Source: Lepas anatifera
Taxonomy: Eukaryota > Arthropoda > Thecostraca > Lepadidae
Assembly: GCA_034440635.1 (NCBI GenBank)
Contig: JAOTON010000385.1
Location: 898,501 to 962,500 of the forward strand
Direction of reading: 5' to 3'
DNA length: 64,000 nt
The stretch's first letter is position 1. Each line of letters starts with the position of its first letter. The translations under genes and the position numbers were made by a program. Below, piece after piece: positions 1 to 10,376 of the stretch. The notes under the pieces are model-generated. The model did not search any database. It worked only from the letters and a program-made list of their open reading frames with translations, and was not told where the DNA came from.

Positions 1-531
1 AAAAATGACCCATAATTGGAAATTTTCCTTCCAAAAACAAAAACATGATCTATAAATGAAAACTCAGTTTACTACTTTCATGCTGTAATGGTTTGGTGCT
101 AGAACCTTGTCTGCTGCAAAAAGTAAGGGACAGGTAGAGCACATTCAGCATATTGGAAATAGTATTCAAGTATGCAATTATTATTTTCCAGCTCTGTGTG
201 ACAGAGGAGGCATACGTCGCTTTGAGTTTGTGTCAGCCAGCATACTTTCTGCACCTCTGCCAATAGCTTGCCAGGAATAGGGTTAAGATCCTGTTGGTAA
301 GGCATCTATATCTCATCAGACTCCTCAAGCTATCAAAGGTTTCTCGTATCTAAGGAGCCTCCAGAATCGAGCGGAGGGCCTCCTAAAATTGCATGTGGGC
401 CATGGCCCCTTGGAAGCGACGCCCCTGGTTCGTACGAGCAAATAAGCGTTGTAGAAAAACGATTCGAGTATTTATCCGGGTACCGTTCACATTCAACCAA
501 TGCGGGCTTGCCTATACGTGTTGGTGTTTAG
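1..531. other. Unassigned DNA at the window start
   Basis: I see no gene, RNA or clear repeat here. All frames are short and resemble no protein I know. The stretch leads directly into the 36-bp tandem array. Confidence 0.5.
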
Positions 532-648
532 GTGCTGCGGGATGGTCTACCTATTCAGAAATGGAGGGTGCTGCGGGCTGGTCTACCTTTTCAGAAACGG
601 AGACTGTTGCGGGCTAGTCTACCTATTCAGAAATCGAATGTGCTGCAT
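532..648 (+). repeat. 36-bp tandem repeat, about three copies
   Basis: A unit beginning near GTGCTGCGGGNTGGTCTACC starts at 532, 568 and 604, with a fourth partial start near 640. The period of 36 is a multiple of three, so the open frames through it repeat a 12-residue block (for example GWSTYSEMEGAA). The frames are otherwise unremarkable, so I call this a small minisatellite and not a coding repeat. Confidence 0.75.
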
Positions 649-738
649 CGCAAGCCGTGATGGTGCTATGGTCAAACACGCAATTTATTCGGTCTGGATC
701 TTCCGCTCTAGCCAAGGAAAAGAAGTCCTGGCGGCCCT

Positions 739-1947
739 TTAACCTTCGCCCGGTTGGGAGTCTCTTTAGACCCCCTCGGGTCCGATCCGAAGTTTTTTCC
801 GAAGTGATCGAAAAATGGCGGTGCGCAGCGCCGATAAACTTAGTCTAGCTGTTCCTTCATCATTTTTACATCTTTGCTGTAAATTTTAGCTCAAGTTCAT
901 GTCAGGTCAGGTCACCAGGCCAGGTGAGTTGACCTCACCTCAAAAATGCTTAGGACTGCATAACTAAAAGGAGGGTTAATCGATCAAGTTGAAGCTCTTA
1001 CCACGTATTGGGTCTATCAGGAGCAACAACATATGTTCCGGGATTTTTAATATTGGTGACCTAAGGTCATGTACAGAGCATGACCTCCCCATTGCAAATG
1101 CATGGGGAAAATAATGAAATGAGCTTTTCTCAGTAAGTATGGATGGAGTCATTTTCAAACATCGGTTACGACTCTATCTTAGCCCACTTCTGAAGATGAT
1201 GCCAAAAATTTTGACTTGTGACCTTTGAAAGTTCATCTTAGGTCAAATCGGCATTTTTCTGTGTTATACTCTATCCATTTTGAATAAACAATGATAGAAC
1301 TTTTATTTTGTCACCAAAGTGGTTGTATGGTCACAGCAAGTCAAATAATATAAATCATGAATATATTAGGTCAAGTTGGGTCAAACCGTTCACCTGGGCC
1401 ACGTGAAGTTTTTAAACTGGACTTAGCAAAGTAATATCATATATAATTCGATTCCTATTGAGGAGATAATTGCAATAGTGCGTCAACTATGACTGTATTT
1501 TGCTTAGTTTGGAATTTATTAGCAAAAAAGGAAACGCCTTTATGCATGGGTGGCTATGGACATTCCCAAGAACATTCCCAATGTTCAGCGACCTGCAGCT
1601 CTTTGGGATTTGACCTGACCTGAAGATTATTGTCGTGTTGATGAAAAAGCAGCTCAAGAACTTTCGAATGGTGTTTATAAAATGTTTCTAGCTATCTTAA
1701 TTTCTGAGATATATGAGGTTTTTAGTACAGCTCATATTACGATTTTGACCTATTTTGACCTCTGGTGACCTTGATATTGACCTGAAGAGAAGAATTACCG
1801 AAGTATTTTCAAAATCACTTTTGAAGAGATTTCGATCGCCGTTTTGCACTTTTTCCTAGCTCTCTTAGTATTTGAGATCGTGGGGGTCTTTTTAAACCCC
1901 CCACCAGGCCAAAGGTGACTCGCACCCGCCACCGGGGCAAGGGTTAA
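739..1947 (+). mobile_element. TTAA/AGGTCA family element, copy 1
   Basis: The element runs from TTAA at 739 to TTAA at 1944-1947 (1209 bp). The left end reads TTAACCTTCGCCCGGTTGGG, and the right end read inward is TTAACCCTTGCCCCGGTGG, an imperfect terminal inverted repeat. Just inside each end is a G-run/C-run palindrome with TCTTTAGA-like centre (about 757-778 and 1880-1903). The right end also has the GCC-rich insert with AGGTGACTC that marks the 3' end in other copies. The interior carries many AGGTCA and TGACCT hexamers, including the double site at 902-918. There is no transposase ORF. By family knowledge, TTAA duplication with CCC ends points to piggyBac-type mobilisation; that assignment is inference. 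Confidence 0.75.
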
Positions 1948-2377
1948 GGTTGTGCAGATAGCATATGCATATCCACTCGGGGCTCCACTTATTAGCTTCA
2001 TTTATTTTTGAATGAGCAGCCTGTCTAAGACGGGCCGAGGCTTGGCCAAGGATGTGGTTTACATGTATCAAGACGTCAAAATGAATACATTTCCCAGTCA
2101 ATGTTGGATGTAATACACCAAACGTGTCGCACCGTCTTGACACCATTGCCGAAACATTTGCAATTACTTCTCTGATGGAAACGGTTCCAGTAGCCGCTAT
2201 TGACTAGGCAAGAATTGGTGGAAGAAGAAGCGCTTATAAGCCCTTGTTTATTGTCTTAGATGTTACAAAAAAATGCAATCATTTGATAGCCGAAAACGTG
2301 TTCTAAATTTGGATATCGATTGTGCAATCTATTTCTCAGCCCCCATTTCTGCTAACCACTTGTAAATTCATAAGATG
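1948..2377. other. Unassigned spacer between TTAA elements
   Basis: This is about 430 bp with no recognised gene or repeat. It contains short frames only. Confidence 0.5.
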
Positions 2378-2613
2378 TTAACCCGCACTCCACCGGGGGC
2401 CCGGCGCCACCTTTGGCCCACCGGAGTCCATCGATGGTCCCCAATCTAAGTCCGAAAATATGTGGATTAGCGCAAATCTGAAAAGTACGTTGGAAAGCTC
2501 GTGTAAATGCAGCATGATTTTACTTTATATTTTTAAGCGCTCAGGTCAATGGTTTGACCTACAGAGTTCAAGTTGAGTCACGATAGGCTATTTTCACTAA
2601 AATATGCAATACT

Positions 2614-2628
2614 AAGAAACCTGGGAAT
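2614..2628 (+). repeat. Left target-site duplication of the LINE insertion
   Basis: The 15 bases AAGAAACCTGGGAAT at 2614-2628 are repeated exactly at 5025-5039. In the empty homologous copy at 58368-59395 the sequence runs straight through this point, so this is a genuine target duplication. Confidence 0.9.
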
Positions 2629-2867
2629 CAGTTTGCGCCTGACACCGGCCGGGGTCGGACGCGTTCGGTCGAGCTCCGCCCCTTTAGCTGCCGGGCATGT
2701 GCTGACCGCAGTGCCGGGTGCGGGGTCCCGGGTGACAGAACTGAGACAACAGTATGTCGATAGATTATGATTGATTTTGAAAGAGGTGATGATCAGATTC
2801 TAAACGTGACACCTGAAGACAGTGACCACTTTGGATCAGTGATCATTTTGTTTTGCAGTGGCATTGA

Positions 2868-4035
2868 ATGATGTCCGATAGCGAAAGTGAGCAGGACAGG
2901 GAGTCTGTTTTTACCGACGCGGCCTCTGGTCATGAGAGCGTGGGCGGCAAGAAGAAGCGGCAGCTTTCAGTGACGGAAATGGCGAGGAAAATAGACAGAA
3001 AGAGACAAAACCGACAACACAGTGGTGTATCGCCAAAGCAAAATAGCCAAGAGCAAGGAAAGGTTACCCAAAAGGTGAGGTCAACACTGTGACGTTAGAC
3101 GCTATAGAAAGGCTTATTGAGTCTGGAAACAACCGCGTCATCGCTGCGTTCGAAACAAAGTTTGCACAGATGGAGAACCGACTCGAAATTTTGGAAGCCG
3201 AAAATCACGAAAAGGATATAACCATTCAGTCCTTAAGAAAGGAACTCGCCTCCGTGAAAAGTGATAATGATGGCTTGCGAGAGCGTGTAGTCGACATCGA
3301 CATGAACCGACGCTTATCCAACTTAGTTATGACCTGCGATGAGTTCACAGCGAGGAATGCCGATGAAGATATGGTTGATAAGACCACGAAAGTTATTAAC
3401 CAGTACTTCCCTGATTTGGGAATTACGTCTGCGGACATCTCGATCGCTCATCGCTTGCAAGGCGACAACAAGGTCATCGTACAGTTTGTGCGGCGCCAGA
3501 AGCGTGACGATGTCTTTGCAAAGCGTTTCGAGCTCATGCCGAGACGTAACGCCGGCGGCAGGACCATTCCGGGACCGGCGCAGAATGGTGCGCTGTCTGG
3601 ACGACAGATGGCTCCCCTGTTCCTGGCGGAGTCACTGGTACCCGAGATGAGGCGGCTGTTCCAGCTGGCCCTCGCTGCACGGCGGCCTGAGAACGGCTCA
3701 AAGTGTTCTCCGTCTTTACTCGCCGTGGCCACGTCTTCTGTCGCAAAGAGTTCAAGGGCGAAAACATTCGAGTCCGAGATGAGGAGCACCTCCGTGATTT
3801 GCTTGGTGGATCTGTCCCTTCTCTGCCGGCTTGGGATTCCAGTCATCGTCGCAAGCAGCGGGGAGCTGCGGGTGGGGTCTCAGATGCTACATCTCGGAGC
3901 GGTGCAGCTCGTTTGCCCTCGTCGGCCGAGCCCTCGGAGGGGCGGAGGGTGCCGGGGTTGGTGGCTTCCGTCGCCGCTGCGGCTGCGACGCCTGTGGACT
4001 CCCTGTCGGCATCCCGGCGTCACGGACCGCCGTAA
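2868..4035 (+). pseudogene. LINE ORF1-like nucleic-acid chaperone, frameshifted
   Basis: Three frames carry successive parts. The first starts at the ATG at 2868 (MMSDSESEQD) and is acidic then lysine/arginine-rich, ending about 3080. The second, about 3086-3690, has a coiled-coil-like segment (heptad-rich, about 3150-3310), then an RRM-like block with NLVMTCDEF, DISIAHRLQ and KVIVQFVRRQKRDDVF, then APLFLAESLVPEMRRLF. The third, about 3697-4035, contains VFSVFTRRGHVFCRKE and DEEHLRDLL, the usual C-terminal continuation in LINE ORF1 proteins, then a Ser/Ala/Gly-rich tail and a stop. So there are at least two frameshifts, near 3060-3090 and near 3690-3700. Coiled coil, RRM and C-terminal domain in that order is the known layout of ORF1 proteins, which trimerise and bind element RNA. 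I infer the product is dead as it stands. A split by introns is unlikely in a LINE. Confidence 0.75.
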
Positions 4036-5024
4036 CCCGAGCCCGTCGGCTCCGACGAGCTCGGCCTTTTCAGTCTCTCCTCGTCCCATCGTGGATGGGT
4101 ACTACCGATCCTGTTTTGCTGCTGCACACCAAGCCCAGGACACACGTTTCGGCGGTGACACATCGACAGCTCCCGGCGCGGGGGAGCAGCGATGGTCGGA
4201 GATTTTGACGGAAGGGGATAGTCCTCGCTGCTGTCTCCGGGCGCTTTACGCGCCCCAAGCAGCGCTGGTCGCCGTCCTGAACTGGAATTAGCATCTCATC
4301 ATCAAATCTAAGTATTTTTCCGACGTTTGCCTTGATACTTCAAAACATTGATGTTTCATTTAGTATTTTTCAGCATTTCACTGAAGTACTAATTTAGCCT
4401 CTGGGGATTTTGACAACAGATACTAGGAAACTAATTATTTTGTATTTTGTACTTTTCCTCGAGTATTCTACCAGACAAACTTAACAAATATTCAAGTTTA
4501 GGTTCTTCGTGTGTTGAGCATGCCGGATGCCAGGAATTTTGTCGTGCAGACTGCCGAAGGTACAGTAAGAGCGTGTTTCATTCTCGACATAAATGGTGTT
4601 AATCAATGTAACAAGTAGCTGGAACGAATTGTGACGGTGTATTTACTGGTGCATCTGATCGCAGGCGGCTGGCGGGGTGGCGCTGCCGGGTCCGGCCGGC
4701 GGACGTTCGCGCTACGAACAGTAGACATCCTCGTTTCTCCGGGTACTTTAGTATCGTAAGCGGCCGCCGGCAGCGGCCCCGGCGGCTCGCCCCACCACAG
4801 CGCGCTGCACACGGCTACTCTCAGCAGCTCTGTTACACGGTGTAGATGCCATGATAGATAAGCATCATATATTTTTCAATGTAATACTGGTACACTAAGT
4901 GAGTGTGAAACATGATTTCGTGCTATAAAATATTTAAACGGTGTAGCGTATCCGGGCAGCCGGCAGAGCGTGGGTGTATATTGTGCCTGCCATGATGATA
5001 TTAATAACGTAGTGCTGAGAAAAA
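4036..5024 (+). other. LINE 3' region without recognisable ORF2
   Basis: About 990 bp follows ORF1. An open tail (to about 4291) is proline/serine/arginine-rich and looks like no known domain. The AT-rich stretch 4300-4520 and GC-rich stretch 4640-4810 show no endonuclease or reverse transcriptase motifs. The last part probably serves as the 3' UTR recognised at integration, which is inference. Confidence 0.5.
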
Positions 5025-5039
5025 AAGAAACCTGGGAAT
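5025..5039 (+). repeat. Right target-site duplication of the LINE insertion
   Basis: This is the exact 15-bp copy of 2614-2628. Downstream of it the interrupted TTAA/AGGTCA element resumes. Confidence 0.9.
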
Positions 5040-5832
5040 ATCTATCATGGCATTCCAGCTATTGAGGTCTGGTAAAGTATATTTGATACATAAATGTCAG
5101 GTAATAGATAAACCACAATGCCCCCGCTATGTAAAACATAATGAACCCTCGCGAGTGGTTCGACCTCCAGAGGGCACCTCTTGATCTAACTTGACCTGAG
5201 GTCACAGAGGGTCAGAAAGTGACCTTGTAGTATATCAAGTGAAAGCCAGTAATAAGACATACACAATGACGTTTAATTCAGCGTTTTGGCTTGATTAGGT
5301 CAAAAGTTATCGTCAAAATATAGTTTTTGGGCCCTGGTGACTTGCAATGACCTCAGATAGGTTAAAGAGAAAATATCACCCATGAAATTCGTGAAAGGGT
5401 GGCCTAAAATGCTTGGCTGAGAAAGCTGAGTATTTGCATTCACTTATGTGACTTTTACATAATAAGAAGGCTTTTCCCATGCTTTTTCTATGGGAGAAGT
5501 CACCTCATGGCCTGACCTCAGGTAACAAAATATCAAAATCTCGGATATAAATTTTGTAGACCCTGGAGAAGTCATCAAGTGTAAAAAGTTTCAAATTGAT
5601 CGGCTTAGAAATGTAGCTATGGTAGAGCTCGAAATTTAAAGTAAGGTGTCCTTGGTTGACAGCCTGGTGAACTAACCTAGTGTGGCCTGGGGTAACAGAT
5701 TTCAGGGATGATGGGAAAATGATGGGATGAGAGGAAGACTCCTTAACTATGGTGCTGCACCTCGTTGACTTTATGATGTTCTGAAAACAAATCCGTAGAG
5801 GGGCCATCGATGGCCCACTCGTGGAGCGAGGA

Positions 5833-6843
5833 TTAACACGCGCCCCGGTGGGGGGCGAAATTCGCCCCTCCTGGTTTTCCCAGATAGCTCAAAAACAAAG
5901 AAACGCAGAACAACGAAACTTGCAGTACCTTATTCCTGATTAATTTTACACATTTGGCCCAATTTTTTAGCTAAGGTCATGTCAGGTCAAGGAGCTATTC
6001 AGGGTCAAGTGACCCAACCTCAAAACCTAAAATTACGAGTTTGAAGCAGCGCCCAGGGAACATTAGCGAACCGATCAGTTTGAAACTTCCACAATATAAT
6101 AAGGTCATTAGGGTCTACAAATCTGCTGTCTCGGAATTTTGATATTGTTGACCTAAGGTGGGGTCAATTTCTGGTCACCCCATTATAAGTCTATGGTGAA
6201 AAATAGAATAGGCTCGTTTTCAGTAAATACTGGATAGATAAAGCTGAAAATCTTTAAACCGTCTGTTCTTACCACGATCTTGACAATTAAGTTGAGCTTT
6301 TGAGTATCTGACCTCTCAAAGGTCATATCAGGTCACGGGAGCAGAGAGTGATTGTTTTGCCAATAACTTCTCACTGAATTGAGATAAAGCTCCCATTTTG
6401 CTTGCATTGTGCTTATATTGTCACGGTGAGTCGATTGATATGCAGCATGACTATACCAGGTCACTCTGTGACCCTGACCTAGGTAGAAGTCAGGTTATTT
6501 TGACTATTTGATCTAGCAAGGTCATATTATACATCATGCGATTCGCCGTGATGAGAGGAATCCAATGATGCATAACGATTTGCTCTAGCTCCCATGAGGG
6601 CAGATCTAGAGAGGGAAACGTACACTGCTCTGTTGTAAGCCTATGGAGCCTTCTTTGACCTATGCTGACCTCAATATTGACCTGACATGAAAAATTTCCT
6701 AATAAAATATATTCATCTTGTCAAGAGCTTTCGAACGCCGCCCGTATTTTCCTTTAGCTTTCGTGGAGAATGAGATACGGAGGGGCGAAAAACGCCCCCG
6801 GCGGGTTGCGTCATGCCAAGGATCCCAACGGGGCGCGGGTTAA
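5833..6843 (+). mobile_element. TTAA/AGGTCA family element, copy 3
   Basis: TTAA lies at 5833-5836 (shared with copy 2) and 6840-6843, giving 1011 bp. The ends read inward are TTAACACGCGCCCCGGTGGG and TTAACCCGCGCCCCGTTGGG, a strong inverted repeat. The left palindrome is GGGGCGAA-A-TTCGCCCC at 5852-5868 and the right is GGGGCG-AAAAA-CGCCCC at 6782-6798. The interior matches copy 1 in the same orientation, with blocks such as GACCTAAGGT near 6150 and many TGACCT/AGGTCA sites. Copies 2 and 3 therefore sit 5' end to 5' end. No ORF is recognisable. Confidence 0.8.
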
Positions 6844-7547
6844 GTGGCTTACCCACCGGAATCCCGGATACAAAATGGAATAAATGCACTGTGATTATAT
6901 ATTTGGGCACAGCCCTTCATGAGAATCTTCGTTAGGCAATATATGAAAGCCAAATTATTGGTCATAGTGTGAGAGGAACAATTTCATATCTCATCAACTT
7001 ATAGCCACGCTCCTCTACTCAGCACTGTGAAATCTAACCAGTTGCGATTCGATTATAAAACAAATGATAGAGTAAACGTCTTATGTAATGTGGTAGAAAT
7101 AAAACTTACATCACAGAACTGGTCCTGGCTGAAGTAAAAACATGACCCTTATTTTTGGTCATTTACGTTTTGGTTTCGTTTAAGATAATTGGCAGACAAC
7201 ACTTCAAAAACAGTTGAAACGTGTTCTTCTTTTGCCAGGGACGGATGTGGAAAACAAAATGATGAGTGGTTTTTCTAAACAGGGAAAGCAGTTTGAGTGC
7301 TATATCGGCATAGCTACTAATGCAAAATATTCTCCCCCAAAAATGGTCGACCAGCCCGACCAGAGATATCTTACACCCTCGCCCTACCGGAGGAGGGTCA
7401 AATCGACCCTTTCCTCCCCTGCCACGCCCAGCTGTTACGGCACCAAGACGGAAAGTCGCAGTAAGTTGCAGCGTGTTGATTGTGACCAGAAACCTCCGAT
7501 GTTATATAATATTGTAGGTGACCTGATGAATCTGGAAAAAGCGCTAC
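6844..7547. other. Unassigned DNA
   Basis: I see no gene. A 123-residue open frame at 7214-7585 runs into the GA microsatellite and resembles nothing I know. Confidence 0.45.
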
Positions 7548-7637
7548 AAAGGAAAAAAGAGAGGGAAAAAGAGAGAGAGAGATAGAGAGAGAGAGAGGGA
7601 GTGGGAGAGAGAGAGAGAGAGAGAGAGGGAGAAAGAG

Positions 7638-7675
<38 letters not shown>
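7548..7675. repeat. (GA)n followed by (TC)n microsatellite
   Basis: A purine GA tract (about 7548-7640) passes directly into a pyrimidine TC tract (about 7641-7673). The two halves are complementary, so the region can fold into a long hairpin. Overlapping Arg/Glu and Ser/Leu ORFs are artefacts of the repeat. Confidence 0.9.
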
Positions 7676-7676
<1 letters not shown>

Positions 7677-9468
7677 CTCTTCTCATTTGCAGCCTTTCTG
7701 ATTTCTCACATTGGTGGATTATTATCGAAATGTGTTCGCGGTGGACAATCGCTTCACTATGGCTGCCTCTGAGCACAGATGATACAGGCACCTTAGGGCG
7801 TACACACAATTCAGCTACATACCGCTGCCTGATATTGAATTAGCTTTTACTTGTGTATTTAGGTATTGTGTATTTGGGTATTGTGCTCAATATTTTTATG
7901 TAGACTTAGTGTGTAGGATATGAATCAAATGTCACCGAATTTTTTTAATGGAATAGCAGCTATTCGCTGGTGGCAATCTGAACACACATTGCATAATAAC
8001 TGTAAGGCGAATTCGCGCAGACACGAATAATGGCAAGTACCTCCGGGGGATTCGCTCAGGTCTCAAAAGATGAAAACCCTCTCGATGCGGTGGAATCTAT
8101 CGTGTTTGGTACACAACCCATTCCACAGTTCCAAAACGCCCCAGGCTGGCGTGCTTTCTCATTCACAGGCAGGGGCCGCCTAATTAGCCAATCAGTCATA
8201 TATGCCGCAGCACTTGTAGAATCATTTCTGAGGCTCTCCAGCAGAGGCTCCATTTCTATGCTGCAGCGGTTCACTTGTTTACCTTACGTCTTGCTCCAGT
8301 GTCGCAGATTTCGCTGGCAACGAAACAAAAGCCCGCGGCGCCGACGGCTGTTTTTGCACTGTCAAGTAGTTGTTATGAAACCGTGAGCCGGGCTGCAGTC
8401 GGGACGCATACGTTATGCGTCTCGCACCCAGCAATGGACCAGAAGTGGTGATAAGGCGTGTTGTTATGCATTATCATATTGCTGGCGCTGAGCGGTGTGC
8501 CGCCGATTGCGTGGTGGGCCAGTGTGAAAACAGCCCTTGCCGCGGCCGGATCGCCTCCGCTTACACTAATGGCGCTTTTCAGCCGACGGACGGCGTCGCT
8601 GGGCTATCTGAAAGGAGCGGCAAACATTCGCAGATAAAGTCGATAATGGTCAGAGCGGCGGCCTGGGGTCCGCCGGGAGCGGCACACTTGTTGGAGTCGG
8701 TTCAAAGCACGGCCGCAGGTCTGGTCCGAGCTGCCGCACCGAGACCACCGCCGGCGCCGCTGATCCGCCCTTTGAGACTCAGACAGCGGTGGTATCAAAG
8801 CAATTGGAGGCCAGTAGGAAGGTCTGAGGTTTCGGCTTCCACAACGCTGGCCGACTCTCAGGCGGTGTAGCAAGGTGACTCCGGCGGTTGTGGAGGACCA
8901 TCTTCCAGTGCATGCATATCGGACAGTGTGGTTGCAGAAACAAACATGATAGTGTAGTAGTACCTGATCACGTGGTTATATTGGCTACAGTACCGCCGCA
9001 ATGCAAACAGCGCTTGATTTTTGCTCCACATACACAACTCACGCTGATTTTCAAAGAAAGAATCCATTTCAATGCCTATATTCTTTTACATTGAAATGTA
9101 GTCGTCGGCCATTGTTCTTACGCTTTAATCTGCCTGTCACCGGCTGCCCAAAACATTTGAAATTACCGGTGTTTGATGGTTTTGATGTTGCGAGAAATAG
9201 ATGTGGTGTACCTACCTTATTTTCAGAGGTACTTTCATTATTTTTTGTAAAGGGGTTAGATATCAAAATAATCAAATCAGGTTCATAAAGAATACGTCTT
9301 TGAAGCTTTCCCTGTGCATCTTTGAAAGACATCAATTCTTCGAATGCTGCTAGTTGGGGACTTGAAGAGGTAAAAAGAAAGATTTCACGTCACAAGTGTA
9401 GATTTTGAAGAACGGTTCCGGGGCAAACGAAAACTGCATACAACAATTAAGCCGACCTGACTAGTGCT
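7676..9468. other. Unassigned DNA with a GC-rich island near 8330-8880
   Basis: The part 8330-8880 is GC-rich and CpG-rich, unlike its AT-rich flanks. Several frames stay open there on both strands, as expected from base composition. I recognise no domain. It could be a CpG-island promoter or an exon, and nothing visible decides between them. Confidence 0.35.
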
Positions 9469-10376
9469 AAGGTCACACCCATACTACATCTCATCCCCAG
9501 GTCACAGCACGTCTCCACCCCATCCACAGGTCACAACCCGTCTCCATCCCATCCACAGGTCACAGCCCGCCTCCACCCCATCCCCAGGTCACAGCACGTC
9601 TCCATCCCATCCACAGGCCACAGCCCGTCTCCATCCCATCCACAGGTCACAGCACGTCTCCACCCTATCTCCAGGTCACAGCGCGTCTCCATCCCATCCC
9701 CAGGTGACAACTCGTCTCCACCCACCCCATCCCAAGGTCACAGCCCGTCTCCACCCCATCCACAAGTCACAGCCCGTCTCCACCCCATCCCCAGGTCACA
9801 GCACGTCTCCACCCCATCCTCAGGTCATAGCCCGTCTCCACCCCATCCACAGGTCACAGCCCGTCTCCACCCCATCCACAGGTCACAGCCCGTCTCCAAC
9901 CCATCCACAGGTCACAGCACGTCTCCACCCCACCCCAGGTCACAGCCCGTCTCCATCCCATCCACAGGTCACAGCCCGTCTCCACCCCATCCACAGGTCA
10001 CAGCCCGTCTCCACCCCATCCACAGGTCACAGCGCGTCTCCACCCCATCCCCAGGTCACAGCCCGTCTCCACCCCATCCACAGGTCACAGCCCGTCTCCA
10101 CCCCATCCACAGGTCACAGCCCGTCTCCATCCCATCCCCAGGTCACAGCCCGTCTCCACCCCATCCACAGGTCACAGCCCGTCTCCACCCCATCCCAGGT
10201 CACAGTCCGTCTCCGCCCCATCCCCAGGTCACAACCCGTCTCCATCCCATCCACAGGTCACACCCATACTACATCTCATCCACAGGTCACAGCCCTTCTC
10301 CATCCCATCCACAGGTCACAGCGCGTCTCCACCCCATCCACAGGTCACAACCAGTCACCAGCTCGTCTCCAGGTCT
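9469..10376 (+). repeat. 29-bp minisatellite containing AGGTCA, about 30 copies
   Basis: The unit is close to CCACAGGTCACAGCCCGTCT plus CCACCCCAT. It repeats about every 29 bp from the first AGGTCA near 9469 to about 10351, with unit variants (CCCAGGTCACAG, CCACAAGTCACAG and one longer unit near 9720). Because 29 is not a multiple of three and the unit has no stop in any frame, a 368-residue frame stays open across it and cycles through three peptide registers. That frame is therefore not evidence of a gene. Nearly every unit carries one AGGTCAC, so half-sites recur on one strand at a fixed pitch. The two ends (about 9475 and 10258) share ACACCCATACTACATCTCATC-like units. Confidence 0.92.

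Larger units (their letters stand above)
2629..5024 (+). mobile_element. LINE-like insertion carrying ORF1 but no reverse transcriptase
   Basis: The insert is 2396 bp, bounded by the exact 15-bp duplication, and ends in a short A-run (about 5019-5026). It starts with a GC-rich leader (about 2629-2770) that could be an internal promoter, followed by the ORF1 pseudogene. Between the end of ORF1 (about 4035) and the tail there is only about 1 kb, with no endonuclease or reverse transcriptase motif in any frame. Full-length LINEs of the jockey/CR1/L2 type usually need about 3 kb more for ORF2. The 5' end looks intact, so this is not an ordinary 5' truncation. An internal deletion derivative, or an ORF1-only element comparable to mammalian HAL1, fits better. 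The clade assignment is uncertain. Confidence 0.8.
2378..5836 (-). mobile_element. TTAA/AGGTCA family element, copy 2, split by a LINE
   Basis: TTAA lies at 2378-2381 and 5833-5836. The left end has the GCGCCACCTTTGGCCC insert typical of the family 3' end, so this copy is reversed. Its palindrome cores are based on CCATCGATGG: imperfect near 2426-2445 and perfect as GGGCCATCGATGGCCC at 5801-5816. Removing the LINE and one target duplication leaves about 1048 bp that aligns along its length with the uninterrupted copy at 58368-59395. The right TTAA is shared with the next element. AGGTCA/TGACCT hexamers recur throughout, including AGGTCA-ATGGTT-TGACCT near 2545. No protein is encoded by the family sequence itself. 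Confidence 0.78.

Noticed and set aside
3448..4294. Minus-strand frames of 70-132 codons opposite LINE ORF1
   Set aside because: They are shadows of the ORF1 coding sequence.
7435..7843. Frames with Arg-Glu or Ser-Leu runs
   Set aside because: These are translations of the GA/TC microsatellite.
9469..10376. CRISPR-like regular repeat
   Set aside because: Units are contiguous with no unique spacers, and the window is eukaryotic.
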